DNA of 7,879 bases, taken from positions 1-7,879 of the forward strand of contig JAZNGX010000136.1 in the NCBI GenBank assembly GCA_045576675.1. Reading direction: 5' to 3'. A program made the position numbers and the translations under genes. The notes below the pieces were generated by a model. It worked only from the letters and a program-made list of their open reading frames with translations. It was not told the DNA's origin and searched no databases. Each line of letters opens with the position of its first letter. Positions within the stretch are counted from its first letter, which is position 1. Source of the DNA: JAZNGX01 sp045576675 (GTDB lineage Bacteria; Bacillota; Clostridia; Monoglobales; Firm-18). This document shows, in pieces, positions 1 to 6,436 of the stretch.

Positions 1-7
1 TCTTTGA

Positions 8-114
8 CCCAAAACAGATGGAATTTTGAGTAGATTTTGGTGCGGAAGATGCAGCAAGGCTAACGCCTTGCAAAGATGACAAACCGAAAGATACCGAAAT
101 TACGCTGTTTTGGG
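8..114. repeat. Fold-back (near-palindromic) intergenic element
   Basis: The outer arms CCCAAAACAG (8-17) and CTGTTTTGGG (105-114) are perfect 10-bp inverted repeats. The centre holds a second perfect pair, GCAAGGC (54-60) and GCCTTGC (65-71), around a TAAC loop. The two are nearly concentric, and the intervening arms (about 22-50 and 74-101) are imperfectly complementary. Transcribed, it would form one long hairpin. Stops in the forward frames at 27-29 and 31-33 leave room for the tail of a gene entering from the left, but too little is visible to call one. Size and symmetry suggest a MITE- or REP-like element. Only one copy is in the window, so repetitiveness is unproven, and it may extend left of base 1. 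Confidence 0.55.
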
Positions 115-169
115 CGGGTTCGGATTACTCTCTTTCGGCTATCCATAAAAACAAATTACTAAAAAACTG

Positions 170-198
170 TTGACAAATTTTGAAAATTGAGTTATAAT
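170..198 (+). promoter_or_regulatory. Sigma-A promoter of the rpsF-ssb-rpsR operon
   Basis: TTGACA (170-175) and TATAAT (193-198) are both perfect consensus hexamers with a 17-bp spacer. Transcription should start near 205, giving a leader of about 45 nt before rpsF. Such a strong promoter fits a ribosomal protein operon. Confidence 0.93.
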
Positions 199-205
199 TA
201 TAAAA

Positions 206-243
206 TCCTTGCGTGTGTTTAAACACGCCGGAGTCCAGAAGGA
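206..243 (+). promoter_or_regulatory. Candidate S6:S18 autoregulatory leader of rpsF
   Basis: The leader folds as two stacked helices. TCCTT (206-210) pairs with AAGGA (239-243), and GCGTG (211-215) pairs with CACGC (224-228) over an 8-nt loop. A one-sided bulge on the 3' side begins with CCG (228-230, its first C closing the inner helix). In the known rpsF leader motif, the S6:S18 complex recognises a hairpin with a conserved CCG that mimics its 16S rRNA site. The outer helix here would cover part of the Shine-Dalgarno, giving an obvious route to feedback repression. The pairing is seen; its identity as the S6:S18 motif is inference. Confidence 0.6.
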
Positions 244-250
244 GGTGTAA

Positions 251-556
251 ATGATGACAGAGCTAATCAACAAATACGAAACAATTTTCGTTGTTGACGC
301 AACAAAGACAGACGAGGAAATCGAAGCTGTAGTTGAAAAGTTCAAATCATTAATCGAAAAGAAAGCAACACTTGAAAGTGTTGACGTATGGGGCAAGAGA
401 AAGCTTGCTTACGAGATTGATGATGTAACTGAAGGATACTATGTTTTGATTAACTTTGCTGCTGCTCCCGAATTCCCGAAGGAATTGGAGAGACAGTACC
501 GTATCGACGAGGGTATCTTAAGGTCTATCGTTATCAGAAAAGAAGTAAAGGAGTAA
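251..556 (+). CDS. rpsF: 30S ribosomal protein S6
   Basis: S6 sits on the platform of the 30S subunit as a heterodimer with S18. The 101-residue product carries the S6 signature: an N-terminal strand with KYETIFVVD, the DVWGKRKLAYEI segment, the YYVLINF strand, and a C-terminal YRIDEGILRSIVIRK block. Length is close to the usual 95-100 residues. Two adjacent ATGs (251 and 254) follow AAGGAGGTG; the second has the more usual 8-nt spacing from GGAGG, so the true protein may be one residue shorter. It is first in the operon, 6 bp before ssb, and co-transcribed with its partner S18. The folded leader suggests S6:S18 feedback control. Confidence 0.97.
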   Translation: MMTELINKYETIFVVDATKTDEEIEAVVEKFKSLIEKKATLESVDVWGKRKLAYEIDDVTEGYYVLINFAAAPEFPKELERQYRIDEGILRSIVIRKEVKE

Positions 557-562
557 TTCAGA

Positions 563-1027
563 ATGCTTAATAAAGTTATTTTAATGGGCAGAATTACCCG
601 TGATCCTGAGCTTAAGTACACACAGTCAAACACTGCTGTTTGTTCTTTCTCAGTTGCTATTGACAGACGTTTTGTTCGTCAGGGCGAAGAAAGACAAACT
701 GATTTTATCAATGTTGTCGCTTGGCGTCAGCAGGCAGAGTTTGTTGCAAAGTATTTTACAAAGGGTCGTATGATTAACGTTGTAGGTTCATTGCAGACAC
801 GTTCATGGGATGACCAGAATGGTCAGAAGCGTTATGTTACCGAGGTTATTGCAGATGAAATAAATTTCTGCGGTGATTCAAGACAGGATAACGGTTCTCA
901 GGGTGCTGCATACAGTGCTCCGCAGCCGAATTTTGCTGAAGCTACACCTGCTCCGCAGTACAATAACAGCCCGTCAGGTGCCGGTGGCTTTGAGCCGATT
1001 GACGTAGATGATGATTTACCATTTTAA
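563..1027 (+). CDS. ssb: Single-stranded DNA-binding protein
   Basis: SSB coats single-stranded DNA during replication, repair and recombination and recruits partners through its C-terminal tip. The 154-residue product has an OB-fold (about 1-105) opening with MLNKVILMGRITRDPE. It includes the FINVVAW strand (W54) and a second conserved tryptophan in TRSWDD (W82). A low-complexity linker rich in Q, N, P, A and G (about 106-147) follows. The protein ends in the acidic tip DVDDDLPF, the partner-binding signature. An AAAGGAG site lies 9 nt before the ATG. Its place between rpsF and rpsR is the standard Firmicutes order and marks it as the main housekeeping SSB, not an element-borne copy. Confidence 0.97.
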   Translation: MLNKVILMGRITRDPELKYTQSNTAVCSFSVAIDRRFVRQGEERQTDFINVVAWRQQAEFVAKYFTKGRMINVVGSLQTRSWDDQNGQKRYVTEVIADEINFCGDSRQDNGSQGAAYSAPQPNFAEATPAPQYNNSPSGAGGFEPIDVDDDLPF

Positions 1028-1051
1028 TTTTTGAATAGGAGGATAAAAGCA

Positions 1052-1303
1052 ATGGCAGATAAATTTGATAAGAGCGAACGTCCTCAACGCAGAAAACCCC
1101 GCAAAAAGTCTTGTCAGTTTTGCGTTGATAAAGTAACAGAAATAGATTACAAGGATGTAGCAAAATTACGCCGCTACTTAACAGAGCGTGCTAAAATTGT
1201 ACCTCGCAGAATGAGCGGAAACTGTGCTAAGCACCAGCGTCAGCTTACAACTGCGATCAAAAGAGCAAGAATTATCGCTCTTTTGCCTTTCACAACTGAT
1301 TGA
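1052..1303 (+). CDS. rpsR: 30S ribosomal protein S18, zinc-binding form
   Basis: S18 binds S6 and the 16S rRNA central domain. The 83-residue product shows the basic N-terminus, the IDYKDVAKLRRYLTERAKIVPRR core and a KRARIIALLPF end. C21 and C24 (CQFC) plus C58 and H61 (CAKH) form a CCCH metal site, marking the zinc-binding ('C+') form. Many bacteria also keep a zinc-free paralogue for zinc starvation. The start is the ATG at 1052, 8 nt after AGGAGGA. A TTG at 1031 gives a longer frame but would put the ribosome binding site inside the gene. It is the last gene of the operon before the terminator. Confidence 0.96.
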   Translation: MADKFDKSERPQRRKPRKKSCQFCVDKVTEIDYKDVAKLRRYLTERAKIVPRRMSGNCAKHQRQLTTAIKRARIIALLPFTTD

Positions 1304-1310
1304 TTTTATG

Positions 1311-1341
1311 AAAGCCCAATCAAAACGATTGGGCTTTTGCT
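1311..1341 (+). terminator. Intrinsic terminator after rpsR
   Basis: An 11-bp perfect stem (AAAGCCCAATC, 1311-1321, with GATTGGGCTTT, 1327-1337) has a 5-nt loop and is followed by a T-rich tail. It lies 7 nt after the rpsR stop and only about 16 nt before the next start. The downstream genes therefore depend on read-through or an unseen promoter. Confidence 0.9.
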
Positions 1342-1356
1342 TTAAGGGTGTTTTAT

Positions 1357-2214
1357 ATGAATTACTATAAATTTGCAAATTTAAACGTTACAATTGATTG
1401 TGATGACCGTTATTTTAAAGGGATTGCAGCCGAATATGAGGTTTCAATGCCGGAAAACTGCGATATTATAATTAAAATGTCAAAAAAGGCAGAAATTCAA
1501 AAGCCTGATTGTGCAAAAATCGGTGAAATGCCTTATCCGCTGGCACAGCTTAGCTGGTATACCAACGGTGATTATATGTATATGGCAGGATATAATGCTC
1601 CCACTGATGAGTATGTTTTTTGTGCGGAAATTGACAAAGCATATAAAAATATTGAAATAAGTCTGCTTGATATTAAAGCTGACGTTGACGATACGCTGTA
1701 CGCAAGAAACGTGCTTGATCTTGTGATGCGTTTTGTTGTAGTAAAACACAATTGTATCAATATACATTCGTCATCAATTGCATATAATAATAACGGAATT
1801 TTGTTTTCTGCACCATCAGGCACAGGAAAGTCAACGCATACAGGGCTGTGGAAAAAGTGCTATCCTGAAACCGTTGTTATAAATGACGATTTGCCGCTTA
1901 TTACAGTTGGTGATGAAATTATGATAAGCGGAACTCCGTGGTGCGGGACAAGTGGAATAAATCATAATATGACAGTGCCGCTTAAGGCTGTTGTATTTTT
2001 AAGGCGTGGCGAGGAAAATTCAATTGAACGGGTTAATGCAGCAATGTCTATGCGTTATCTTATAGATGAGGTTTTTAAAACCCCTGTGGCAGAAACTGCT
2101 TCAAAGCAGCTTGATTTGATTGGAGAAATTCTTGGCAGAGTGCCTGCATATATTTTGAAATGCAATATTTCTGATGAGGCTGTTGAAACAGTCAAAAGGG
2201 AGTGTGGATTTTGA
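1357..2214 (+). CDS. HPr-kinase-like P-loop protein
   Basis: A 285-residue protein whose second half resembles the catalytic domain of HPr kinase/phosphorylase and the related PEPCK-fold kinases. INIHSSSIAY leads into a Walker A loop, APSGTGKST (about 152-160). VINDDLPLI (NDD at 176-178) corresponds to the ADD motif of HprK, and a GTPWCGT turn (about 193-199) follows. The N-terminal 130 residues are not recognisable. True HprK is about 310 residues and carries the RGLGI signature, not seen here, so this is a divergent relative with unknown substrate. The start is ATG 1357, 8 nt after AAGGG; the GTG at 1348 overlaps that site. The stop overlaps the start of the next gene by 2 bases, indicating translational coupling with the lipoprotein. 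Confidence 0.8.
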   Translation: MNYYKFANLNVTIDCDDRYFKGIAAEYEVSMPENCDIIIKMSKKAEIQKPDCAKIGEMPYPLAQLSWYTNGDYMYMAGYNAPTDEYVFCAEIDKAYKNIEISLLDIKADVDDTLYARNVLDLVMRFVVVKHNCINIHSSSIAYNNNGILFSAPSGTGKSTHTGLWKKCYPETVVINDDLPLITVGDEIMISGTPWCGTSGINHNMTVPLKAVVFLRRGEENSIERVNAAMSMRYLIDEVFKTPVAETASKQLDLIGEILGRVPAYILKCNISDEAVETVKRECGF

Positions 2215-3173
2215 AAAGAATATTTATAGCAGTGTTTTTGCTGCTTTTGCTTACAGCGTGCGGTGGTAAAACCGAGCAGGAGCTTATAAAAGAAAATTTT
2301 TATCAGGCGTATTCGGGATATAATGTTATAGAAAATGGTGTTTATATCGTTGAAAAGGATGGCCTTTTTGCTATCATAAACAGTGAAACCGGAGAGGTTT
2401 ATTCTGATTTTTTATATGACCGTATGGAAAAAATCAGTAACGAAAAAATCCTTGCAGCAAAGTCAGGGCAATATAGCATTATTTCACCAAAGGGTAAGGA
2501 AATATGCCAACTGGGTAATTATGGAAATGTAAGGCTTTATTATAATGACGATACGCCGCGTTTTCTGACATACAACGATGGTTATTACACATTGCTTGAT
2601 GAAAATGGCGAAACCATCGGTGATTATGGCACTTTTGACCACCTTGAGCTTAATACTGTTACCAATGACCGCTTTGTGATTCAAAGAGGAACTTTGTATA
2701 CAGTTATAAATGAAAAGGGTAATCAGATTGCAAACTTAGGCAGGTATGATGAGCTTGTGCCTGAGTTTGAAAACGATTCTTATATTGTAACAAGAAGCGG
2801 TAAAAAAGGTGTGATAAATCACAGAGGTGCTGCAATAATCCAGCTTAAATATGATAATATATGGAAGCTTAATAAAAATACCTGTTATGTGTTAAACAGT
2901 GGGGATAAATTCGGTGCTGCAAGTATTAAAGGTAAAATAGTATTGCCCGTGGAATTTGACGGTGTTGAGGGTTACGAAAACGTACTTGTGGCATCAAAGG
3001 ACGGCTATTATGGGGTTTTTGGCACTGACGGAAGGGAATATGCAGCCTGTGAATATAACGAGCCGTATGAGGTAAAAGAAACAGACGGTGTGTTCAAATG
3101 TAAGCTGACAAAGGATAAAAAGGTCTTTGAAATCACAGCTGACGGCGAACAATTTAATTTGATTGAAAAGTAA
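2211..3173 (+). CDS. WG-repeat-like lipoprotein
   Basis: A predicted lipoprotein of 320 residues. The N-terminus MKR, a hydrophobic stretch (4-14) and the lipobox LTAC (Cys17) indicate lipidation and anchoring outside the membrane. The rest is seven to eight tandem units of about 35 residues with the pattern G-x-x-x-[VI]-[IL]-x-x-x-G-x-x-[IV] ... YD, at about 49-70, 85-105, 122-143, 158-180, 196-215, 230-250 and 262-283, with a weak unit near 293-314. This matches the WG/KWG repeat family, though the family tryptophan is mostly Tyr, Phe or Lys here. The start is TTG 2211, 8 nt after AAAGGGAG; a GTG at 2202 lies inside that site. No catalytic residues are evident, so a surface binding or sensing role is inferred. 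Confidence 0.85.
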   Translation: MKRIFIAVFLLLLLTACGGKTEQELIKENFYQAYSGYNVIENGVYIVEKDGLFAIINSETGEVYSDFLYDRMEKISNEKILAAKSGQYSIISPKGKEICQLGNYGNVRLYYNDDTPRFLTYNDGYYTLLDENGETIGDYGTFDHLELNTVTNDRFVIQRGTLYTVINEKGNQIANLGRYDELVPEFENDSYIVTRSGKKGVINHRGAAIIQLKYDNIWKLNKNTCYVLNSGDKFGAASIKGKIVLPVEFDGVEGYENVLVASKDGYYGVFGTDGREYAACEYNEPYEVKETDGVFKCKLTKDKKVFEITADGEQFNLIEK

Positions 3174-3181
3174 TTTTTATA

Positions 3182-3210
3182 TTGACAATTACTCTGTTAT
3201 CATTTATAAT
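3182..3210 (+). promoter_or_regulatory. Promoter of tRNA-Thr
   Basis: TTGACA (3182-3187) and TATAAT (3205-3210) are perfect hexamers 17 bp apart. Transcription should begin about 8 nt before the mature tRNA. The gene therefore has its own strong promoter and is not simply read from the upstream lipoprotein gene, which has no terminator of its own. Confidence 0.93.
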
Positions 3211-3224
3211 AATAGGGTGGTTGT

Positions 3225-3300
3225 GCTGTCTTAGCTCAGTAGGCAGAGCACTTCCTTGGTAAGGAAGAGGTCGGCAGTTCGAATCTGCTAGACAGCTCCA
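3225..3300 (+). tRNA. tRNA-Thr (anticodon GGT)
   Basis: The complete 76-nt cloverleaf includes CCA. Acceptor arms GCTGTCT (3225-3231) and AGACAGC (3290-3296) pair perfectly. The D stem is GCTC/GAGC. The anticodon stem CTTCC/GGAAG holds loop TTGGTAA with anticodon GGT at 3258-3260, reading ACC and ACT. The T arm has loop TTCGAAT with stem GGCAG/CTGCT (one G-T pair). T3297 is the discriminator and CCA (3298-3300) is encoded. The gene is intact although an integrase gene lies immediately downstream, as expected if an element entered at its 3' end and restored it. Confidence 0.98.
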
Positions 3301-3306
3301 TATACG

Positions 3307-3346
3307 AAACCTTTGATAAATCAGCTTTTATCAAAGGTTTTTGTTT
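3307..3346 (+). terminator. Intrinsic terminator after tRNA-Thr
   Basis: A 14-bp perfect stem (3307-3320 with 3327-3340) has a 6-nt loop, and the run after it is TTGTTTTG. It begins 6 nt after CCA. The mirror-image A-rich flank on the other strand is weaker, so the main direction is rightward. Whether it belongs to the chromosome or came with the element is not decided. Confidence 0.88.
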
Positions 3347-3406
3347 TGACCGTTAACGATATTATGTAAACTATATAGGTAAAAAAACGTGCGTTTACTG
3401 TGACGG

Positions 3407-3450
3407 AAATAGTCAAAAAATAGTCAGCCCTAAAATGTGGACTGACTATT
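3407..3450. repeat. AAATAGTCA repeats, possible integrase arm sites
   Basis: AAATAGTCA occurs at 3407-3415 and again at 3418-3426, exactly 11 bp (about one helical turn) apart. An inverted copy of its core, TGACTATT, lies at 3443-3450. The cluster lies between the tRNA and the integrase and overlaps the last int codons. Phased short direct repeats near an attachment site are typical of binding sites for the N-terminal arm-binding domain of tyrosine integrases. The inverted copy may instead exist only to form the int terminator hairpin. Confidence 0.4.
3415..3450 (-). terminator. Intrinsic terminator of int, overlapping its 3' end
   Basis: Read leftward, AATAGTCAG (3450-3442) pairs with CTGACTATT (3427-3419), with an extra CC/GG pairing in the loop, followed by a run of six T (3420-3415, two of them in the stem). 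The upstream arm encodes the final codons of int and the stop lies in the loop, so the gene and its terminator are fused. Confidence 0.75.
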
Positions 3451-4479
3451 AAAATATGCTGTTAATTTGTCGGTTGCATCATTTGTATTCTTATTACTCA
3501 AATGAGTATAAATTTTTAGCGTTGTAGAAATGTTTGCATGGCCTGCAAGATATTGAGCAGTCTTTGCATCCACACCTGCATTGAAAAGGTTTGTTATATA
3601 GGTATGTCGTAAAATATGAGGTTTTACATGATAATCAACTTTATTTTCAACGCTTTCCCACAATATTTTATACGATTGCTGTGAGCATTGCTCACCGTTA
3701 CTATTCTTTATTACAAAGCCTTTTTTATTTTCTACTGTGTCAAATATATCCTGCAGAGGTTTAGGGATTGGAATATCTCTGGTGCCGGCTTTTGATTTTG
3801 TACCTTTATTTGTAGGTTGATTATTTTTAAAAACGGTTGAAGATTTTACTTTAATTACGTTATCTGTTATATCAGACCATTTTAGTGACAGAATCTCGCC
3901 GCGTCTTAAACCTGCGAACAGTGCAAGAGCTACAAACAGCTTGCTTCTTTCTGTTGAAGTTTTTTCGAGCAATTCTTTTTGTTGTTCGAGTGTTAGTGGC
4001 TCTTTTTCTTTTGTATCTGTACCGCTGAATTTTATATTTTTACACGGATTTTTATTAACAACGTCATTAGCGACAGCGTATTCATACGCCTGCTTTAAAA
4101 CCTTAACCACTTCCTGCTGATATGCTTTTGATTTATCATGCATAACACTTATTATGTTATCAATATGAAGCTGTTTTACATCTGCAAGCTGCATACTGCC
4201 GATTGTAGGTTTAATATACAATCTTATTGCACAGTCATACACGGTCAGGCGAGAGTCTGAAGTGCCTTCATTTTCTTTTTGGCGATACCAGATGTCAAGC
4301 CATTCGCTTACTGTCATTTTCTGCTCTGATATATTCCCCATAAGAAGTTGACGGCAAAGGATATTATATTTTTCTTTAAGCTCGGCTTCCGTTCTGGCAT
4401 AAAGATATTTATATTTGCCATTTGGAAGCTTGACGGGGAGCTGATAGCGTCCGTCCTTTCGTTTTTTTAGTTTTAGCAT
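3430..4479 (-). CDS. int: Tyrosine-recombinase integrase
   Basis: This 349-residue phage/ICE-type integrase joins the element's attachment site to the chromosome, here presumably at tRNA-Thr. Residues 1-50 (KKRKDGRYQLPVKLPNGKYK) form the AP2-like arm-binding domain. Residues about 54-150 are the SAM-like core-binding domain. The catalytic domain (about 160-340) keeps the full set of residues: R192 in AGLRRGE, K230 in KSKAGTR, H288 and R291 in HILRH, H314 in AGH, and nucleophile Y324 in KIYTHL. The length is normal and nothing is broken, so it is probably active. AGGAG lies 7 nt before the ATG. It points toward the tRNA and ends in its own terminator. No xis could be recognised nearby. Confidence 0.96.
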   Translation of the reverse strand: MLKLKKRKDGRYQLPVKLPNGKYKYLYARTEAELKEKYNILCRQLLMGNISEQKMTVSEWLDIWYRQKENEGTSDSRLTVYDCAIRLYIKPTIGSMQLADVKQLHIDNIISVMHDKSKAYQQEVVKVLKQAYEYAVANDVVNKNPCKNIKFSGTDTKEKEPLTLEQQKELLEKTSTERSKLFVALALFAGLRRGEILSLKWSDITDNVIKVKSSTVFKNNQPTNKGTKSKAGTRDIPIPKPLQDIFDTVENKKGFVIKNSNGEQCSQQSYKILWESVENKVDYHVKPHILRHTYITNLFNAGVDAKTAQYLAGHANISTTLKIYTHLSNKNTNDATDKLTAYFNSQSTF

Positions 4480-4556
4480 AGGGCTACTCCTGTGTTAGTA
4501 ATTGGTTTAATTAAAATGGTTCGGATTGGTGGGGTTAATTGTTACCATGTTATTTG

Positions 4557-4593
4557 AATATAGGGCAGAGGTTTAACACTTCTGCCCTATATT
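4557..4593 (-). terminator. Hairpin after the exported-protein gene, possible terminator
   Basis: A 13-bp perfect stem (4557-4569 with 4581-4593) contains GGGCAGA/TCTGCCC. It lies 18 bp past the stop of the leftward stalk-domain gene and separates it from int. No clear T-run follows leftward, so termination may be inefficient. The rest of 4480-4611 shows only the int ribosome binding site (4487-4491) and AT-rich DNA. Confidence 0.5.
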
Positions 4594-4611
4594 TGGTGTT
4601 TTAAAACTTAA

Positions 4612-5775
4612 TTAGTATAATGTTGCATAATCAAATAACTCATCTTCAATATTGTAATAATATGTTATAGCCAATTCAACATTATTACTTAATTTTGAAT
4701 TTTTATCAACGTCATACGAATGTATTAAATCCATTGCCAACGATGTTACATTGTCAGAACACTCTTTTAATTTTTCTAATTTTGTTAATGCAGATATAAA
4801 AGTTGCGTTATTTTTTAACAATTGTTTTGTTTCGGTAAAGTTTTTGTTATAATCTGTCAAAGATGTAATAGCTTCTTTAATATTTTCTTCTGCATTATCC
4901 ATAAGTGTTGTATCTTCATAGTATTTTGCAACTATATAGTCGGTAAGCTCACCGTTAATGTCGCTTATAGTATCCATATACTTATCTGCGATAAAATATA
5001 AGAAAAATGCCACACCGGAATCATTGCCTTCTGCATTATCTTCTGCCGTGTTAACGTTGCTGATGTTTTCGTTCAAAGATAGGGTTTTGTATTTTGATAA
5101 TAGTGGGATTGTGTTAATAGCTAAATCTGCTATATTCAGTTTTAATTCGTGTAATTTTTCAGAATTTGTGACATCATAGGCCAAACATAAGTTAGTAGCT
5201 AGTTTTTGAGCTTCGTTTACAATCGTTTGCATTTGGTCTAATATTTCGGTAGTTTTTATAAAATCAGGATTTGTAGTGTTGTTAAGTATATATTTTTTGC
5301 CTTCGTTATATTCGGTATTATAGTTGTATAATTGGTCGTTAAATTTTTGCAGATAATCAGCTGTATCTTCCTTTAATCCTAAAGTATAGTAATCATCCAC
5401 TAAATCCAATAAAATGCTCACGTAATTATTATAGAAATCCACAAAATTGTCTAAATAAAATGCTACACCTGAAGGATTACTTTGTGTATCAAAACAATAT
5501 GCAGTTTCGGTTTCAGCATCCCAGCCGATTTCTTTGTTCATCAGTTCACCGAGCTTGCGGAACGGCAGATATGTTGTGCCGTTATATACAATACTGAATG
5601 GGACTTCTGTACCATCTGACAAAGTATAGTTTTGATTTTTTTCTGCAACTTTACTGCCGTTAACTTCGATATTGACAGAATTGAATAGCAATTCGGGATT
5701 AGCGTAGATTACGCTGCCCATTGTTAATGCTCCGATAAGGATACCAATAATAATTCCTGTAAATTTGTTTTTCAT
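4612..5775 (-). CDS. Exported stalk-domain protein with duplicated helical region
   Basis: A 387-residue secreted or membrane-tethered protein. Residues 1-25 are a signal peptide (MKNK, a hydrophobic core, then a possible VIYAN cleavage site), perhaps uncleaved. Residues about 32-95 match the copper amine oxidase N-terminal-like 'stalk' domain (VNIEVNG, YNGTTYLPFRKLGELM, IGWDAETETAY), a cell-surface module common in Clostridia. Two related, mostly helical halves follow, at about 102-219 and 253-370. Each begins SGVAF[YF]L, has an NN[TA]T segment in the middle, and ends near [CLIH]-[AS]-YDV-x3-[SE]KL. An acidic linker (about 235-252) joins them. I do not recognise the helical repeat. AAAGGAAG precedes the ATG by 7 nt. 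Its position between int and immA suggests cargo expressed from the integrated element and altering the host surface. Confidence 0.78.
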   Translation of the reverse strand: MKNKFTGIIIGILIGALTMGSVIYANPELLFNSVNIEVNGSKVAEKNQNYTLSDGTEVPFSIVYNGTTYLPFRKLGELMNKEIGWDAETETAYCFDTQSNPSGVAFYLDNFVDFYNNYVSILLDLVDDYYTLGLKEDTADYLQKFNDQLYNYNTEYNEGKKYILNNTTNPDFIKTTEILDQMQTIVNEAQKLATNLCLAYDVTNSEKLHELKLNIADLAINTIPLLSKYKTLSLNENISNVNTAEDNAEGNDSGVAFFLYFIADKYMDTISDINGELTDYIVAKYYEDTTLMDNAEENIKEAITSLTDYNKNFTETKQLLKNNATFISALTKLEKLKECSDNVTSLAMDLIHSYDVDKNSKLSNNVELAITYYYNIEDELFDYATLY

Positions 5776-5863
5776 AATAAAACTTCCTTTCGTTTTAAAT
5801 TACTAATATTTACATGCAGACGTAGCACCAATAATAATGTAAGATATATATGAGGTGATACGA

Positions 5864-6436
5864 ATGAAGTATTCAAAATATAAGCAGTCCAGAGATTTAG
5901 CGTGGCAAATACTATTGAGTCACAATGTTACTGAGCTGCCTGTTAAAATCTACCGCATCTGCACACAAATGGGGGTAGAAACTGTCAGTTATAAAAATAT
6001 TGATATGTATGTCGATGAGTTTGAATTAAAAGAAAATATGCTTAATAATGACGGGTTTACATTAAACAACATTATATTTTATAATGACAAGTGCAGTGTA
6101 CAAAGGCAACGATTTACAATTGCTCATGAGTTAGGGCATATATTATTACATACCGAAAGTATATACAATCGAGAACCATCGGCAAACGACAATCCTATTG
6201 AGCATGATGCAAATGTATTTGCAAGCCGTTTACTTGCACCAGCGTGCGTTTTGTGCGGTCTTGGCGTTGCCACTGCTGAACAAATAGCATTAATATGCGA
6301 TATAAGTTTAACAGCTGCAAAATTCAGAAGTGAGAGAATGAATTTACTTAACAAGAGAAATATGTATTTTACCTCACCACTGGAACGTCAAGTTTATGAG
6401 CAGTTTAAGGATTACATAGAAAAGAACAAATTATAA
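5864..6436 (+). CDS. immA: ImmA/IrrE-family metalloprotease
   Basis: A 190-residue zinc protease of the ImmA/IrrE family (COG2856), which cleaves a partner XRE repressor to induce the element. The motif HELGH lies at 88-92 (zinc ligands H88 and H92, catalytic E89), followed by EHDANVFASRLLAP (113-126), the usual E-x-[ED]-AN-x-FA-x2-LL-x-P block carrying the third acidic ligand. The N-terminus (LPVKIYRICTQMGVE) is typical of the family. The start is ATG 5864, 5 nt after GAGGTGA; the GTG at 5855 lies in that site. It is transcribed opposite to its presumed target and overlaps that gene tail to tail by 6 bp. In ICEBs1 and related elements the two genes are in one operon, so this orientation is unusual. 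Confidence 0.92.
   Translation: MKYSKYKQSRDLAWQILLSHNVTELPVKIYRICTQMGVETVSYKNIDMYVDEFELKENMLNNDGFTLNNIIFYNDKCSVQRQRFTIAHELGHILLHTESIYNREPSANDNPIEHDANVFASRLLAPACVLCGLGVATAEQIALICDISLTAAKFRSERMNLLNKRNMYFTSPLERQVYEQFKDYIEKNKL

Noticed and set aside
81..99. Short tandem ACCGAAA units, considered as a CRISPR or iteron seed
   Set aside because: Only two copies, 10 bp apart and without spacers; they fit inside the fold-back element.
139..396. 85-residue reverse-strand open frame over the rpsF start
   Set aside because: It is antisense to the rpsF promoter and gene, and its end covers the promoter region; rpsF is certain.
1031..1051. Longer rpsR start at TTG 1031
   Set aside because: The AGGAGGA ribosome binding site lies inside this extension and is well spaced for ATG 1052, and the remaining sequence matches normal S18.
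1480..1823. Two reverse-strand open frames inside the HPr-kinase-like gene
   Set aside because: They are shadows of a forward gene with clear P-loop motifs and have no persuasive ribosome binding site or family match.
3366..3398. GTAAAC and GTTTAC inverted repeat between tRNA and int, considered as the integrase core site
   Set aside because: Six-base arms in AT-rich DNA are expected by chance; nothing ties them to strand exchange.
4958..5179. 73-residue forward open frame within the exported-protein gene
   Set aside because: It lies wholly antisense to a longer gene with signal peptide and recognisable domain, and has no promoter evidence.
6124..6354. 76-residue reverse-strand open frame inside immA
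   Set aside because: It is antisense to the HELGH-containing region; the forward frame is clearly the gene.
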